From Cyclobacteriaceae bacterium (GTDB lineage Bacteria; Bacteroidota; Bacteroidia; Cytophagales; Cyclobacteriaceae), in the NCBI GenBank assembly GCA_025363495.1, contig JANYDR010000005.1:1-12635 (forward strand): DNA of 12,635 nt, written 5' to 3'. The notes under the pieces were generated by a model. That model saw only the letters and a program-made list of their open reading frames with translations. It had not been told where the DNA came from and made no database searches. The translations under genes were made by a program, and so were the position numbers. This document shows, one piece after another, positions 5,338 to 12,635 of this stretch (its first letter is position 1; every line of letters starts with the position of its first letter).

Positions 5338-7938
5338 TTAAATAGTCTTTGCCTTTAATCTAAGGCTGTTTAGAATAACTGAAACAGAACTTAAACTCAT
5401 TGCTAGTGCCGCAAGCATAGGGCTTAACAGCAAGCCGAAAAATGGATACAAAACACCTGCTGCAATGGGGATACCTATCACGTTATAAACAAAAGCAAAA
5501 AATAGATTTTGCTTGATGTTGTTCATTACTGCCGTACTCAGTTTTCTTGCCCTGATAATTCCCAATAAGTCGCCCTTCACTAATGTTATACCCGCGCTTT
5601 GAATAGCGGCATCTGTCCCTGTTCCCATCGCTATGCCAACATTTGCCTGGGCTAGTGCTGGAGCATCATTAATGCCGTCTCCGGCCATCGCCACCACTTT
5701 CCCACTTTGCTGAAGCTCTTTTACCTTATTTAACTTGTCGGCTGGTAAGTAGTCAGCCTCGTATCCGTTGAGTCCCAATTCTTCAGCAACTCCTTTGGCC
5801 GTATTTTTATTATCGCCTGTGAGCATGATTACACTTAATCCTTGTTTTTGTAATTCCTCAATAGCGCTCTTCGAATTTTGCTTTATAGGATCGGCAGCAC
5901 TGATGTACCCCGCGAGCTGGTTATCAATGACTACATACATGACTGTTTCACCCTTTGATTGCCTTTCTTCAACCTCTTTCAAATTTCCAGCATCGTGCGT
6001 TAGTCTTTGCGACTCTATCAATTTCGCGTTGCCTATTGAAACCTTTTTGGAATCGATATTGCCAGTAATTCCGTGTCCTGTAATAGATTCGAAATTCTTG
6101 ACCTCACTTAGTGCAAGCTTTTTAGCTTTAGCGGCATTTACGATGGCCGCTGCCAAAGGGTGCTCACTGCTTGCTTCGAGTGATGCAGCCTTGCTTAGTA
6201 TTTCGTCTTCACTTACTGAACTATTGAATGTCCTAACAAATTTGAGAGAGGGTTTTCCTTCAGTTATTGTTCCGGTCTTGTCTATTACTAACACGGTGAC
6301 TTTTTGCATTTCCTCAATCACTTTTGCTTCCTTTAGCAACACTCCGAACGTGGCCCCCCGACCAGTGCCGACCATGATGGACATTGGCGTCGCGAGCCCC
6401 AATGCGCAAGGGCAAGCAATGATCAGAACTGTGACAGCATTTGCGAAGGCGAACACCATCGCTGGATCGGGGCCCCAGACTGCCCAAGCCGCAAAGGATA
6501 AAATTGAGATACCAACCACTACGGGCACAAAATACCCAGAGACTTTATCGGCCAGATTTTGAATGGGAGCTTTCGAGCGGCTTGCTTTATTTACCATGTC
6601 AATAATCTGCGCAAGCAATGTATCTGCGCCAATTTTTAACGCCTTCATTTCAAAACTTCCCGTTCCATTGACCGTGCCTCCTGTCACTGGGTCGCCGTCA
6701 TTTTTCTCCACCGGGACTGGCTCACCCGTGATCATGGATTCATCTATTGAACTATGACCCTTTACAACCTGGCCATCCACGGGGATTTTTTCACCAGGCT
6801 TGATTTTCAGGACGTCATTAAGTACTACTTGCTCCAATGGAATTTTTTGTTCTTGCCCGTTTCTGATCACTGTAGCATCGGGAGGGACTAAATTCAACAA
6901 TGCGCGGATGGCGCTGTTGGTTTGACCGCGCGCTTTTAGTTCAAGTACCTGTCCTAACAATATGAGTGATAAGATAACAGTAGCGGCTTCGAAGTACAGG
7001 TGGACTGCTCCGTCCATTTTGAATTGATCTGGAAAAATGCCCGGAAATACCAAGGCGACAATACTAAGCAGGTAAGCAGCGCCTGCTCCCAGCGAAATAA
7101 GAGTCCACATATTGGGAGACCAATGTATGATAGATTGATAACCGCGCTTGAAGAAGGTGGCGCTGCAATAAAAAAGCACAGGTGTTGATAAAGCAAATTG
7201 AATCCAGCCCGAAATTGTAGCATCCACTATCTGCGAGAGATGCAATCCCACTATTTCGCCCATCGTGATTATTAATACCGGAATTGTAAAAGCGGTGGCT
7301 ATCCAAAATCGTTTCAGCATGGCCCGATAAGCGGCCTCTTCTTCCTCGTTATCCTTTTGAACGATTTTAGGCACCAACTCCATTCCACAGATGGGGCAAC
7401 TTCCCGGTTCATTGCGAACTATTTCGGGATGCATGGGGCATGTATATTCTGTTTGTTTCGGTTTCAGGTTGTGTTCTTTTACTAAATGCATTCCACATAC
7501 AGGACAATCACCGGGCTTTGAATACGTTTTATCGCCTTCGCACAGCATAGGACAATAGTATTCAGCCGCAGTGTTTTGAACAGAGGTTGCATTTGCATGC
7601 TTGCTTTTCTTAATGGAAGGCATGGAAGAAAGTGTTGATCCCTTAGTTTCCATTTTTTCGGTTCTTTCTCCCTTCTGTACCTTAACGAGGTGCATACCGC
7701 ATACCGGACAATCACCCGGCTGCGAATATTTTTTAGTGCCTTCACACAGCATCGGGCAATAATATTCGTCAGCCTGATTTGTGAGTTCAACTGGTACTGG
7801 TAAAGTACCGACCTCACTTTTTTCTGTTTTCTTAACAGGTACTAAGGTCATTCCGCACTTAGGGCATTTGCCAGGCTCATCCTTGACCACTTCTGGGTGC
7901 ATAGGACATGTGTATTTTTGCTGATGAGTATGCTCCAT
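5338..7938 (-). CDS. copA: Cu+/Ag+-exporting P1B-type ATPase with four N-terminal HMBDs
   Basis: An 866-residue inner-membrane pump that moves Cu+ or Ag+ out of the cytoplasm. In place of the usual GMxCxxC HMA domains, the N-terminus holds four CPM...CPxCGM modules at residues 11-33, 61-84, 129-152 and 167-188. The first and last read CPMHPE; the middle two read CPMLCEG, with an extra Cys. The catalytic core is complete: TGEP (404-407), CPC in the transport helix (509-511), phosphorylated D553 in DKTGT, HP (593-594) and GDGINDAP (753-760). YN (818-819) and MSLSS (847-851) in the last helices are the P1B-1 signature for monovalent copper or silver. It lies 14 bases after the ferric-reductase-like gene and 10 before the TlpA-like gene. 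Closest known relatives by layout are CopA/SilP-type pumps; Cu versus Ag cannot be told apart. Confidence 0.96.
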   Translation of the reverse strand: MEHTHQQKYTCPMHPEVVKDEPGKCPKCGMTLVPVKKTEKSEVGTLPVPVELTNQADEYYCPMLCEGTKKYSQPGDCPVCGMHLVKVQKGERTEKMETKGSTLSSMPSIKKSKHANATSVQNTAAEYYCPMLCEGDKTYSKPGDCPVCGMHLVKEHNLKPKQTEYTCPMHPEIVRNEPGSCPICGMELVPKIVQKDNEEEEAAYRAMLKRFWIATAFTIPVLIITMGEIVGLHLSQIVDATISGWIQFALSTPVLFYCSATFFKRGYQSIIHWSPNMWTLISLGAGAAYLLSIVALVFPGIFPDQFKMDGAVHLYFEAATVILSLILLGQVLELKARGQTNSAIRALLNLVPPDATVIRNGQEQKIPLEQVVLNDVLKIKPGEKIPVDGQVVKGHSSIDESMITGEPVPVEKNDGDPVTGGTVNGTGSFEMKALKIGADTLLAQIIDMVNKASRSKAPIQNLADKVSGYFVPVVVGISILSFAAWAVWGPDPAMVFAFANAVTVLIIACPCALGLATPMSIMVGTGRGATFGVLLKEAKVIEEMQKVTVLVIDKTGTITEGKPSLKFVRTFNSSVSEDEILSKAASLEASSEHPLAAAIVNAAKAKKLALSEVKNFESITGHGITGNIDSKKVSIGNAKLIESQRLTHDAGNLKEVEERQSKGETVMYVVIDNQLAGYISAADPIKQNSKSAIEELQKQGLSVIMLTGDNKNTAKGVAEELGLNGYEADYLPADKLNKVKELQQSGKVVAMAGDGINDAPALAQANVGIAMGTGTDAAIQSAGITLVKGDLLGIIRARKLSTAVMNNIKQNLFFAFVYNVIGIPIAAGVLYPFFGLLLSPMLAALAMSLSSVSVILNSLRLKAKTI
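7483..7758. repeat. direct repeat encoding the two CPMLCEG domains
   Basis: Bases 7483-7554 and 7687-7758 encode HMBD 3 and HMBD 2 of the ATPase. A gap-free comparison by eye gives 56 identical bases of 72. They are more alike to each other than to the CPMHPE copies that flank them, so the inner pair most likely arose by tandem duplication of one divergent copy, followed by drift. The spacer between them (132 bases) is not repeated. Confidence 0.75.
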
Positions 7939-7952
7939 TATTACTATTTTCT

Positions 7953-8600
7953 TTATTTATTCTTATTTCTATTTAAAAACCCAAACGACTGCCCGACGAG
8001 CGGGAGAATCATTATCAGCGAAAAAAGGATAATAATAGTGGACGCACGATTTTCAATTATCTGGTACATTATGCCATGCGCCAATACCAGTCCAAAAAAA
8101 ATGTAATTCCATCGTTGGATATTTTTCCATCGTTTCGCTCCTAGCCATTTAAGAGAAATATCATTTGAGAGCAGCAGCAGAATAACCAACAATAGCCCCG
8201 CTACAAGTCCAGCATAGTTGGAAAAGCCAAAAAGATCTTTACGAAATTCATAACTATGCTCGCCTTCAACCGCTTTAAAAAAGTACAGCCAGATATTTCC
8301 CATGTGCACCTGAATACCAACCACTACATGAGCCAGGCCGGTGAGACCACACCAGATACCAACATCTCGTCTGAGATCGGTAGATACTGGATTGACTCTT
8401 TTGGTATAGATGTTTATCGGCCCAATGAGCAAAGTCGCTGCCAATAAAATGATACTCACATATCCCGTACCCATGCTCCATAAATATTTCAAATCATCCC
8501 CAGGGATTAACCTAATAAAAGCAATCAGCAATACTCCTGTACAAATAAGGAGGATCAAATGATGTTTAAACCTGATGCTAAACCTGCTGGATACGGTCAT
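7953..8600 (-). CDS. ferric-reductase-like six-helix membrane cytochrome
   Basis: Read from the ATG at 8600 the protein has 215 residues and about six membrane helices (near 14-33, 44-63, 82-99, 127-145, 164-181, 187-204). RRDVGIWCGLTGLAH (77-91), H99 and RWNYIFFGLVLAH (163-175) match the ferric-reductase-like transmembrane/MsrQ pattern, in which His residues of two helices hold b-type haem (here H91, H99 and H175). There is no FAD/NAD domain, so electrons must come from another protein or the quinone pool. A longer frame reaches an ATG at 8660 but would overlap the HMBD lipoprotein by 29 bases and adds a polar N-terminus, so 8600 is preferred. A role in reducing Cu2+ to Cu+ for export is inference from the neighbours. 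Confidence 0.8.
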   Translation of the reverse strand: MTVSSRFSIRFKHHLILLICTGVLLIAFIRLIPGDDLKYLWSMGTGYVSIILLAATLLIGPINIYTKRVNPVSTDLRRDVGIWCGLTGLAHVVVGIQVHMGNIWLYFFKAVEGEHSYEFRKDLFGFSNYAGLVAGLLLVILLLLSNDISLKWLGAKRWKNIQRWNYIFFGLVLAHGIMYQIIENRASTIIILFSLIMILPLVGQSFGFLNRNKNK

Positions 8601-8631
8601 AATAAACCAAGTCAACCTATTTAATTTGTTA

Positions 8632-8904
8632 TCAGTGGTCGTGGTGAGTCGTGTCTGCACTCTTTACTGCCACTAACGCCATCCCACATTTGGAACATTT
8701 CTCACCATCTTTACCAGTTACCTCTGGGTGCATGGGGCAAGCGTAAACTGTCTGCGCGGCATCCATTTTCATGTCATGCTTAGTGGAGTCGTTTTCTCCC
8801 TCTTTACCGGCTTGTTCTTTCTTGCTGCTGCAGCCAGTAATTACTTGTGATGCTGTAAATAGTCCAGAGATAAGGATGGCGAAGACTAACATTGGTTTTT
8901 TCAT
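8632..8904 (-). CDS. small lipoprotein with one heavy-metal-binding domain
   Basis: A 90-residue lipoprotein (ITGC, acylated Cys at residue 25). After a charged, His/Met-containing linker (HDMKMD, 43-48) it has one HMBD: CPMHPEV (56-62) and CSKCGM (70-75), the same module found in the second CusB adaptor and four times in the ATPase. The tail ends TTHHDH, a further likely metal ligand. Such proteins are thought to pass periplasmic copper or silver to RND pumps; here it would act as a membrane-tethered carrier. It is followed by the ferric-reductase-like gene 31 bases downstream and preceded by a 68-base AT-rich gap in which I see no clear promoter. Confidence 0.9.
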   Translation of the reverse strand: MKKPMLVFAILISGLFTASQVITGCSSKKEQAGKEGENDSTKHDMKMDAAQTVYACPMHPEVTGKDGEKCSKCGMALVAVKSADTTHHDH

Positions 8905-8972
8905 AATTGTATGGTTTAGGTTTAATTAATATAAGATTCTTAAAAAATGATGTTTCATAGTTTCGGGATTCT

Positions 8973-9608
8973 TTAGTGATTACCAAGCCCGCCACCTTTG
9001 AGATGTAGAATGATAAAGAGCAGGGCTAAGCAAATCACAACAATCCACATAAATAATTTCCAGGATTTCCATTCTACAGATGGATTGATTTGCAGGCTCG
9101 TCCTTTCTTGAATCTTGGTGAGGCCATAACTAGTTCTTCCCCAAGGCTTATACACCGATAGGATTATCGCTGCAAGCAGTATAAAGGATGCAGCTATAGC
9201 ATCGGCAACAAGTTGAATCCGCAGTCCATCAAATTCCGAATTCGAGATTGTCCTTTTTGATACAATTTCTGCTATGAACCCAATTGGCCGCATGTGAACC
9301 AACAATAGAATTGTAGCTGCCACTGTAAGCAGTAGTTTTACCACAACCCAATAATGTCGGAACAAACCCCAATGGGTTCCTAGTGACTGAATAATTCCTG
9401 ATAGCAGAGACCCGAGACAGGCCGGAACAATTATGAACCAGCCAATTAACTCCATTGAGAGATAAGCTGAACGAACTATCTGGAGGTCCTTATTAACTAG
9501 TCCAGCAACAGCAAGAGCTAAGAATCCGGCGATCGCACCAAACCAGCCTACAGAGAAAGTGATATGAGTGGTTAAGGCGAACTTGCGCAAAGTGGGTGTC
9601 ATGATCAT
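8973..9608 (-). CDS. five-helix membrane protein, DUF2269/CopD-like
   Basis: A 211-residue protein with about five membrane helices (10-37, 51-78, 86-106, 134-153, 184-203). TTHITFSVGWFGA (13-25) resembles the first helix of DUF2269 and CopD-like proteins, where a His close to a Gly/Trp pair is conserved. Other membrane or edge histidines are H79, H85 and H105. The C-terminus ends HLKGGGLGNH. Two starts are possible (9608 and, two codons in, 9602). It lies 44 bases after the DUF3347 gene. Related proteins occur in Bacteroidota metal clusters without known function; copper uptake across the inner membrane (as for CopD) or haem binding are both possible, neither shown. Confidence 0.7.
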   Translation of the reverse strand: MIMTPTLRKFALTTHITFSVGWFGAIAGFLALAVAGLVNKDLQIVRSAYLSMELIGWFIIVPACLGSLLSGIIQSLGTHWGLFRHYWVVVKLLLTVAATILLLVHMRPIGFIAEIVSKRTISNSEFDGLRIQLVADAIAASFILLAAIILSVYKPWGRTSYGLTKIQERTSLQINPSVEWKSWKLFMWIVVICLALLFIILHLKGGGLGNH

Positions 9609-9652
9609 ATTCAGTTTTTATAGTTTAAAATACTTCTTCTCTCTCATCAGCT

Positions 9653-10270
9653 TTAAAGCGTTTCCTGAGTTTTACCGCATTTCAGCATCCGCTGACCCAT
9701 GTAGGGGTTAATGATCTCTTTTGTGGTACTAAGCCAGTTAGCACCATCTCCGTTCTTTGCCATCGGACAGAATTGAAAATAGAGTTCTGATTCATTGGGA
9801 TGGTACGCCTTTGCCAAGGCATACATACCTTCACTCACGGTTGCAAGCTCTAACCGCGTCTCTTCAATGTCAGCGCTTTGGCTAATGCCTTTGAGACCTT
9901 GATTCAGTCTTGCCAATTGAATGTGATAGAAATCCATTTGATCACCCATGAGTTTTGACATGTCGAACTTGCTTATGGTCTTCGATAACTTTTTGGCCGC
10001 TGCTTTTGCGCCGTCCTGATTATCTTCAATCAAAGATTGATTCAACGCGAAGTAATCCGTAAGAAAACCGTTGAGTTGTGTTTTTACAGAGGCATCTACA
10101 TTGTCGAAGGCTTTGATTTCGCTAGTTGACATCACTACTGGTGCCTTGGTAGTGTCAGCCTTCTTACTGCTTTCCATTGCATCATGGTCGTGTTCTTTCT
10201 TACCCCCAGAGCAAGACCCCAGTAATAAAGCAAGAGCTATTAAGCTTACGATTGACTGTTTTGTTTTCAT
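9653..10270 (-). CDS. DUF3347 lipoprotein
   Basis: A 205-residue lipoprotein (LLGSC, acylated Cys at 20) with a His/Asp-rich stretch just after it (KKEHDHDAM). The DUF3347 domain follows as a helical bundle: LTDYFALNQSL (70-80), DNQDGAKAAAKKL (83-95), then the signature FQFCPMAKNGDGANWLS (165-181) and NPYMGQRMLKCG (188-199). C168, M170, M195 and C198 are the probable soft-metal ligands. In other Bacteroidota this domain is found alone or fused to CusB adaptors, implying a role in handing Cu+ or Ag+ to the pump. Here it is a separate lipoprotein, 20 bases after the small membrane-peptide gene. Confidence 0.92.
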   Translation of the reverse strand: MKTKQSIVSLIALALLLGSCSGGKKEHDHDAMESSKKADTTKAPVVMSTSEIKAFDNVDASVKTQLNGFLTDYFALNQSLIEDNQDGAKAAAKKLSKTISKFDMSKLMGDQMDFYHIQLARLNQGLKGISQSADIEETRLELATVSEGMYALAKAYHPNESELYFQFCPMAKNGDGANWLSTTKEIINPYMGQRMLKCGKTQETL

Positions 10271-10290
10271 GGTTGTTTTAGTTTATGGTG

Positions 10291-10419
10291 TTAATACTTG
10301 ATTTGATTTATTACAATAAAGGCCAGGAATCCGATGACGACGGCGTAAACGAGCCATCTCATTATTTTACTGGTTTTATCTTTGCGTTTGTCGTCTTCTG
10401 GTTTACAACACTCTTTCAT
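10291..10419 (-). CDS. 42-residue Cys-Cys membrane peptide
   Basis: From the ATG at 10419 this encodes 42 residues: a short charged head starting MKECCKPEDDKRKDK, one hydrophobic helix (about 21-38) and a short tail. The frame is open further upstream to 10503, but that would overlap the end of the CusB gene by 71 bases, and the segment before 10419 does not look like protein in this position. The start lies 13 bases after the adaptor stop and the stop 20 bases before the DUF3347 gene, so it fits the operon spacing. The CC pair (C4, C5) on the cytoplasmic side could bind copper. The positive charges before the helix favour an N-in orientation. Family not recognised. Confidence 0.6.
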   Translation of the reverse strand: MKECCKPEDDKRKDKTSKIMRWLVYAVVIGFLAFIVINQIKY

Positions 10420-10432
10420 TGTATGCTCTTGT

Positions 10433-11629
10433 TTAATGGTGATGTCCCGCCATCGGGTCTCCGCCTTTTTTAAGCACCAATTCACCATAGAGTAAATAAG
10501 CACCAGTGATTACAACATTCTCCTTTTCTTCAACTCCCTTGGTGATTTCAATTTTTTCAAAATTTTCCAACCCCGTTGCTACCATGCGCGGTTTGAAGGC
10601 ACCGTTCTTTTCAAGTATCCACACATGACTTCCTTTGGCATCGCGTATTACGGCATCCACCGGCAGGGCAATAGCATTCTTTTCAGAATGCGAGAGAATG
10701 ACTGTGGCTTGCATACCGGGTAGAAATTCCCGTTTAGAATTAGCAATCACAGCACGTAGCATTATGATCTGACTTCCCTGTCGATATTCAGGGCTTATGA
10801 AAGTGATCTTCCCTTCGACCTTATCCTCAAATCCACTGATTTGGACCCTTACAGAATCTCCTGTTTTAACCAGTGAAGATTCGCCTGCATAAAGTTCACC
10901 TTCTACCCATATCTGATCGAGTTTTTCAATTCGGTACAAGGCACTCCCTTCCGATACATACTGTCCTTCCGTAGCGTCTATTCTTGCAATAACACCCGAT
11001 ACTGGAGAAAGAAAGACAATTCGCGAATTGGTCTTCTTACGCTCGGCCAGTTCTCCAACTTGCTCCTTTGTCATCCCGAAAAGGATCAGCTTCTTTTCTG
11101 ATGCTTTAAGAAACGATTCATAACGATCTTCTTTCAATTCATCGAACTGGCGAAGAGCCAAAAGGTACTCTTGCTGAATTGTCAGTAATGGCTCACTGTA
11201 AATTTCATAGAGTGCTTGCCCTTGCATCACTTTTTGGCCAGTCTCTTTAAAATACAGTTTTTCAATACGCCCTTGCACCCGACTGCTTACCACTTCGGTT
11301 TGTTCTTCATTCACCATCAGTCTTCCTGTGAGAATGGTATTTTCTCCCATATTTTCAAAGCGTGTGAGCGTGGTTGTGATGTTTGCCAGTTTGATCTGAC
11401 TTTCATTGAGCATGATTGAACCATCAGCACCGGTTGAAGCATCCATCTTCACCAGATCCATTCCGCATATGGGGCATGTACCCGGCTTATCCTGAATAAT
11501 TTGCGGGTGCATCGGACATGTATATTTTACTGCAGCCTCCGTGTGGTGAGCATGTTCGTCCTTCTTTCCGCAATTGCTAAACACCAAGGCGATTAAAAGG
11601 AGAGCACCGAATTTTAGCGTCGTTTTCAT
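10433..11629 (-). CDS. cusB: CusB-type RND periplasmic adaptor lipoprotein with N-terminal HMBD
   Basis: A 398-residue adaptor (membrane fusion protein) that links an RND pump to an outer-membrane channel. It has a lipoprotein signal (FSNC, Cys at 20), a His-rich linker (HAHH, 26-29), one HMBD (CPMHPQ 38-43, CPICGM 52-57), then the adaptor body: GRIEKLYFKETGQ (120-132), the EIYSEPLL start of the helical hairpin (142-149), the second lipoyl half SPVSGVIARIDATEGQ (208-223) and the beta-barrel and membrane-proximal strands. The end is HHH. It starts 2 bases after the stop of the other adaptor gene. Assignment to copper/silver rests on the HMBD and the neighbouring ATPase. The matching RND and outer-membrane genes are not in the window. 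Confidence 0.93.
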   Translation of the reverse strand: MKTTLKFGALLLIALVFSNCGKKDEHAHHTEAAVKYTCPMHPQIIQDKPGTCPICGMDLVKMDASTGADGSIMLNESQIKLANITTTLTRFENMGENTILTGRLMVNEEQTEVVSSRVQGRIEKLYFKETGQKVMQGQALYEIYSEPLLTIQQEYLLALRQFDELKEDRYESFLKASEKKLILFGMTKEQVGELAERKKTNSRIVFLSPVSGVIARIDATEGQYVSEGSALYRIEKLDQIWVEGELYAGESSLVKTGDSVRVQISGFEDKVEGKITFISPEYRQGSQIIMLRAVIANSKREFLPGMQATVILSHSEKNAIALPVDAVIRDAKGSHVWILEKNGAFKPRMVATGLENFEKIEITKGVEEKENVVITGAYLLYGELVLKKGGDPMAGHHH

Positions 11630-11631
11630 AA

Positions 11632-12635
11632 TTAATTCCTGACTTTAATAAAGCTCTCACTGTCAACCATAAATTGCGCGTTGTAGGCGAGGCTATCACT
11701 TGTATCCAATCCTTTCACTACTTCAATCCAATCCCCCGACTGACGCCCTGTGACAATTTCCTTCGGTCGGAATACACCACGTCTTATTGCAAATGCAATT
11801 TCTTTTGCGCCCAAATCAAGTCTGGCCGAAAGTGGAATCCACATCGAATCATGCGATGGAGTGATGAATGAAGCCGTGACCAATTGACCAACACTAAACT
11901 TGTTCCCAGGATTTGACAAATAGACTCTCACCTTTGCAAAGCTTTCGCCAGTCTTAAAGAAGGGTTGAATGAAGTTCACTCTGGCTTCAACCACTTCGGA
12001 TGTATTATCTAATGTCAATTGCACTGGTTCATTTACATTTATGGAAGTTGCGTCCCGTTGATAGACATCGAACTCTGCCCATACTTGTTCCGTGTTTACT
12101 ACTTTGAAAATGACTTGCCCTGTACTCACATACATTCCTTCTCGTGTGAGCAGTTCATTGCTTGGTGTTGGAGTTGAGGTTTCTTTTGCTTTTGACCCTC
12201 CATTGGCCATGCCGCCATCCATTGTCTGGTTTGCCGGTTGTGATGGAGTCAATGCCGTCAACGCCGCGTCTTCCACTACATATCCGTTAACCGGACTGAA
12301 AACGCCAAATGAATAGGACTCTTGCCCTGAGGAAGCGATTTGATTGATTTGTGATTCAGACACCCCTAATAGCCTCATTTTCTCCTTTGCCCCGTCAATA
12401 AGCTGCCAATTTTCTCTATCCGATTTCAGAAGGTAAAGCAGGTCACGCTGTGCTGTGACTAATTCCGGACTGTAGATCTCAAGTATTTTTTGTCCGATCA
12501 TTACAGGTTGAAAATTATATTTGATCGAAAGCTTTTCAATGCGGCCTCCAAAGCGAATTGGAAGTGATGTAAACCTGCGAGTATCATATGTAATTATGCC
12601 ATTTGCCTTTGTTTTCACGTTCAGTACTCTTTGAA
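11632..12635 (-). CDS. CusB-type RND adaptor, N-terminus cut by the window edge
   Basis: The frame is open through the right edge: codons before the GTG at 12618 read ...QRVLN in the same frame, continuing the usual adaptor opening, so the real start lies outside and 12618 is not chosen as the start. The visible 333 or so residues contain GRIEKLSIKYNFQPV and EIYSPELVTAQRDL (start of the helical hairpin), a lipoyl second half beginning SPVNGYVVEDA, and C-terminal barrel domains. An insert of about 34 residues, rich in Gly, Ser, Thr, Pro and Met, interrupts the lipoyl half between TALTPS and LLTREGMYV; the second adaptor lacks it. Two different adaptors in tandem suggest a heteromeric pump or two pump versions. 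Confidence 0.9.
   Translation of the reverse strand, partial: QRVLNVKTKANGIITYDTRRFTSLPIRFGGRIEKLSIKYNFQPVMIGQKILEIYSPELVTAQRDLLYLLKSDRENWQLIDGAKEKMRLLGVSESQINQIASSGQESYSFGVFSPVNGYVVEDAALTALTPSQPANQTMDGGMANGGSKAKETSTPTPSNELLTREGMYVSTGQVIFKVVNTEQVWAEFDVYQRDATSINVNEPVQLTLDNTSEVVEARVNFIQPFFKTGESFAKVRVYLSNPGNKFSVGQLVTASFITPSHDSMWIPLSARLDLGAKEIAFAIRRGVFRPKEIVTGRQSGDWIEVVKGLDTSDSLAYNAQFMVDSESFIKVRN

Noticed and set aside
5768..6562. Open frame of 264 codons on the plus strand inside the ATPase gene
   Set aside because: It is antisense to a clearly coding P1B-ATPase with all catalytic motifs, and its peptide is the Ser/Leu/Pro-rich kind produced by the opposite strand of a coding gene.
8601..8660. 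ATG at 8660 as start of the ferric-reductase-like protein
   Set aside because: It overlaps the HMBD lipoprotein gene by 29 bases and adds 20 polar residues not expected before the first helix.
8905..8972. Internal promoter before the HMBD lipoprotein
   Set aside because: The gap is AT-rich and the widest in the operon, but no TAnnTTTG with a TTTG partner is found on the minus strand.
8804..8995. 63-codon minus-strand frame across the gap before the HMBD lipoprotein
   Set aside because: It overlaps the coding start of the HMBD lipoprotein in another frame and has no recognisable features.
10420..10503. Longer N-terminus for the 42-residue membrane peptide
   Set aside because: It would overlap the 3' end of the CusB gene in another frame, while the ATG at 10419 has normal spacing and gives a typical charged head before the helix.

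Overview
The window looks like a chromosomal or island segment of a member of the Bacteroidota, probably a Cytophagales/Chitinophagales-type genus. The reasons are a run of short lipoprotein signal peptides, almost no Shine-Dalgarno motifs in front of the clear genes, one good TAnnTTTG promoter element, and families typical of that phylum (DUF2911, DUF3347, CusB-type adaptors carrying the CPMHP...CxxCGM heavy-metal-binding domain). The species cannot be read from the sequence alone.

Layout. Positions 1-62 (minus) hold the first 20 codons of a gene resembling RadC-like JAB-domain proteins. A roughly 230-bp divergent gap follows, with a strong hairpin, a Bacteroidota-type promoter and a possible 34-codon ORF with an unexpected Shine-Dalgarno motif. 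Positions 293-1664 (plus) carry a CoiA-like zinc-cluster/nuclease-fold protein and a small unknown protein. A convergent gap at 1665-1834 holds a long imperfect palindrome. From 1835 to the right edge everything is on the minus strand: twelve tightly packed genes with gaps from overlapping to about 70 bp, most likely one long operon whose promoter lies beyond the right edge.

In transcription order the minus-strand genes are: a CusB-type RND adaptor (cut by the edge), a second CusB-type lipoprotein adaptor with an N-terminal heavy-metal-binding domain (HMBD), a 42-residue Cys-Cys membrane peptide, a DUF3347 lipoprotein, a five-helix DUF2269-like membrane protein, a small HMBD lipoprotein, a six-helix ferric-reductase-like cytochrome, a Cu+/Ag+ P1B-ATPase with four HMBDs, a TlpA-like thioredoxin lipoprotein, a beta-propeller lipoprotein with a Met/His-rich loop and a CDCC motif, a DUF2911 lipoprotein, a class I methyltransferase and a small secreted beta-barrel-like protein.

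The reading is a copper/silver handling operon. The ATPase exports metal from the cytoplasm, the adaptors belong to a CusABC-type pump whose inner- and outer-membrane parts are outside the window, and a set of periplasmic or membrane-anchored proteins probably bind, reduce or pass on the metal. The least described parts are the propeller/thioredoxin pair, the two divergent HMBD subtypes in the ATPase, and the small membrane peptide. The last three genes (DUF2911, methyltransferase, beta-barrel protein) have no obvious metal function. No metal-responsive regulator, tRNA, rRNA, CRISPR array or transposase was seen.
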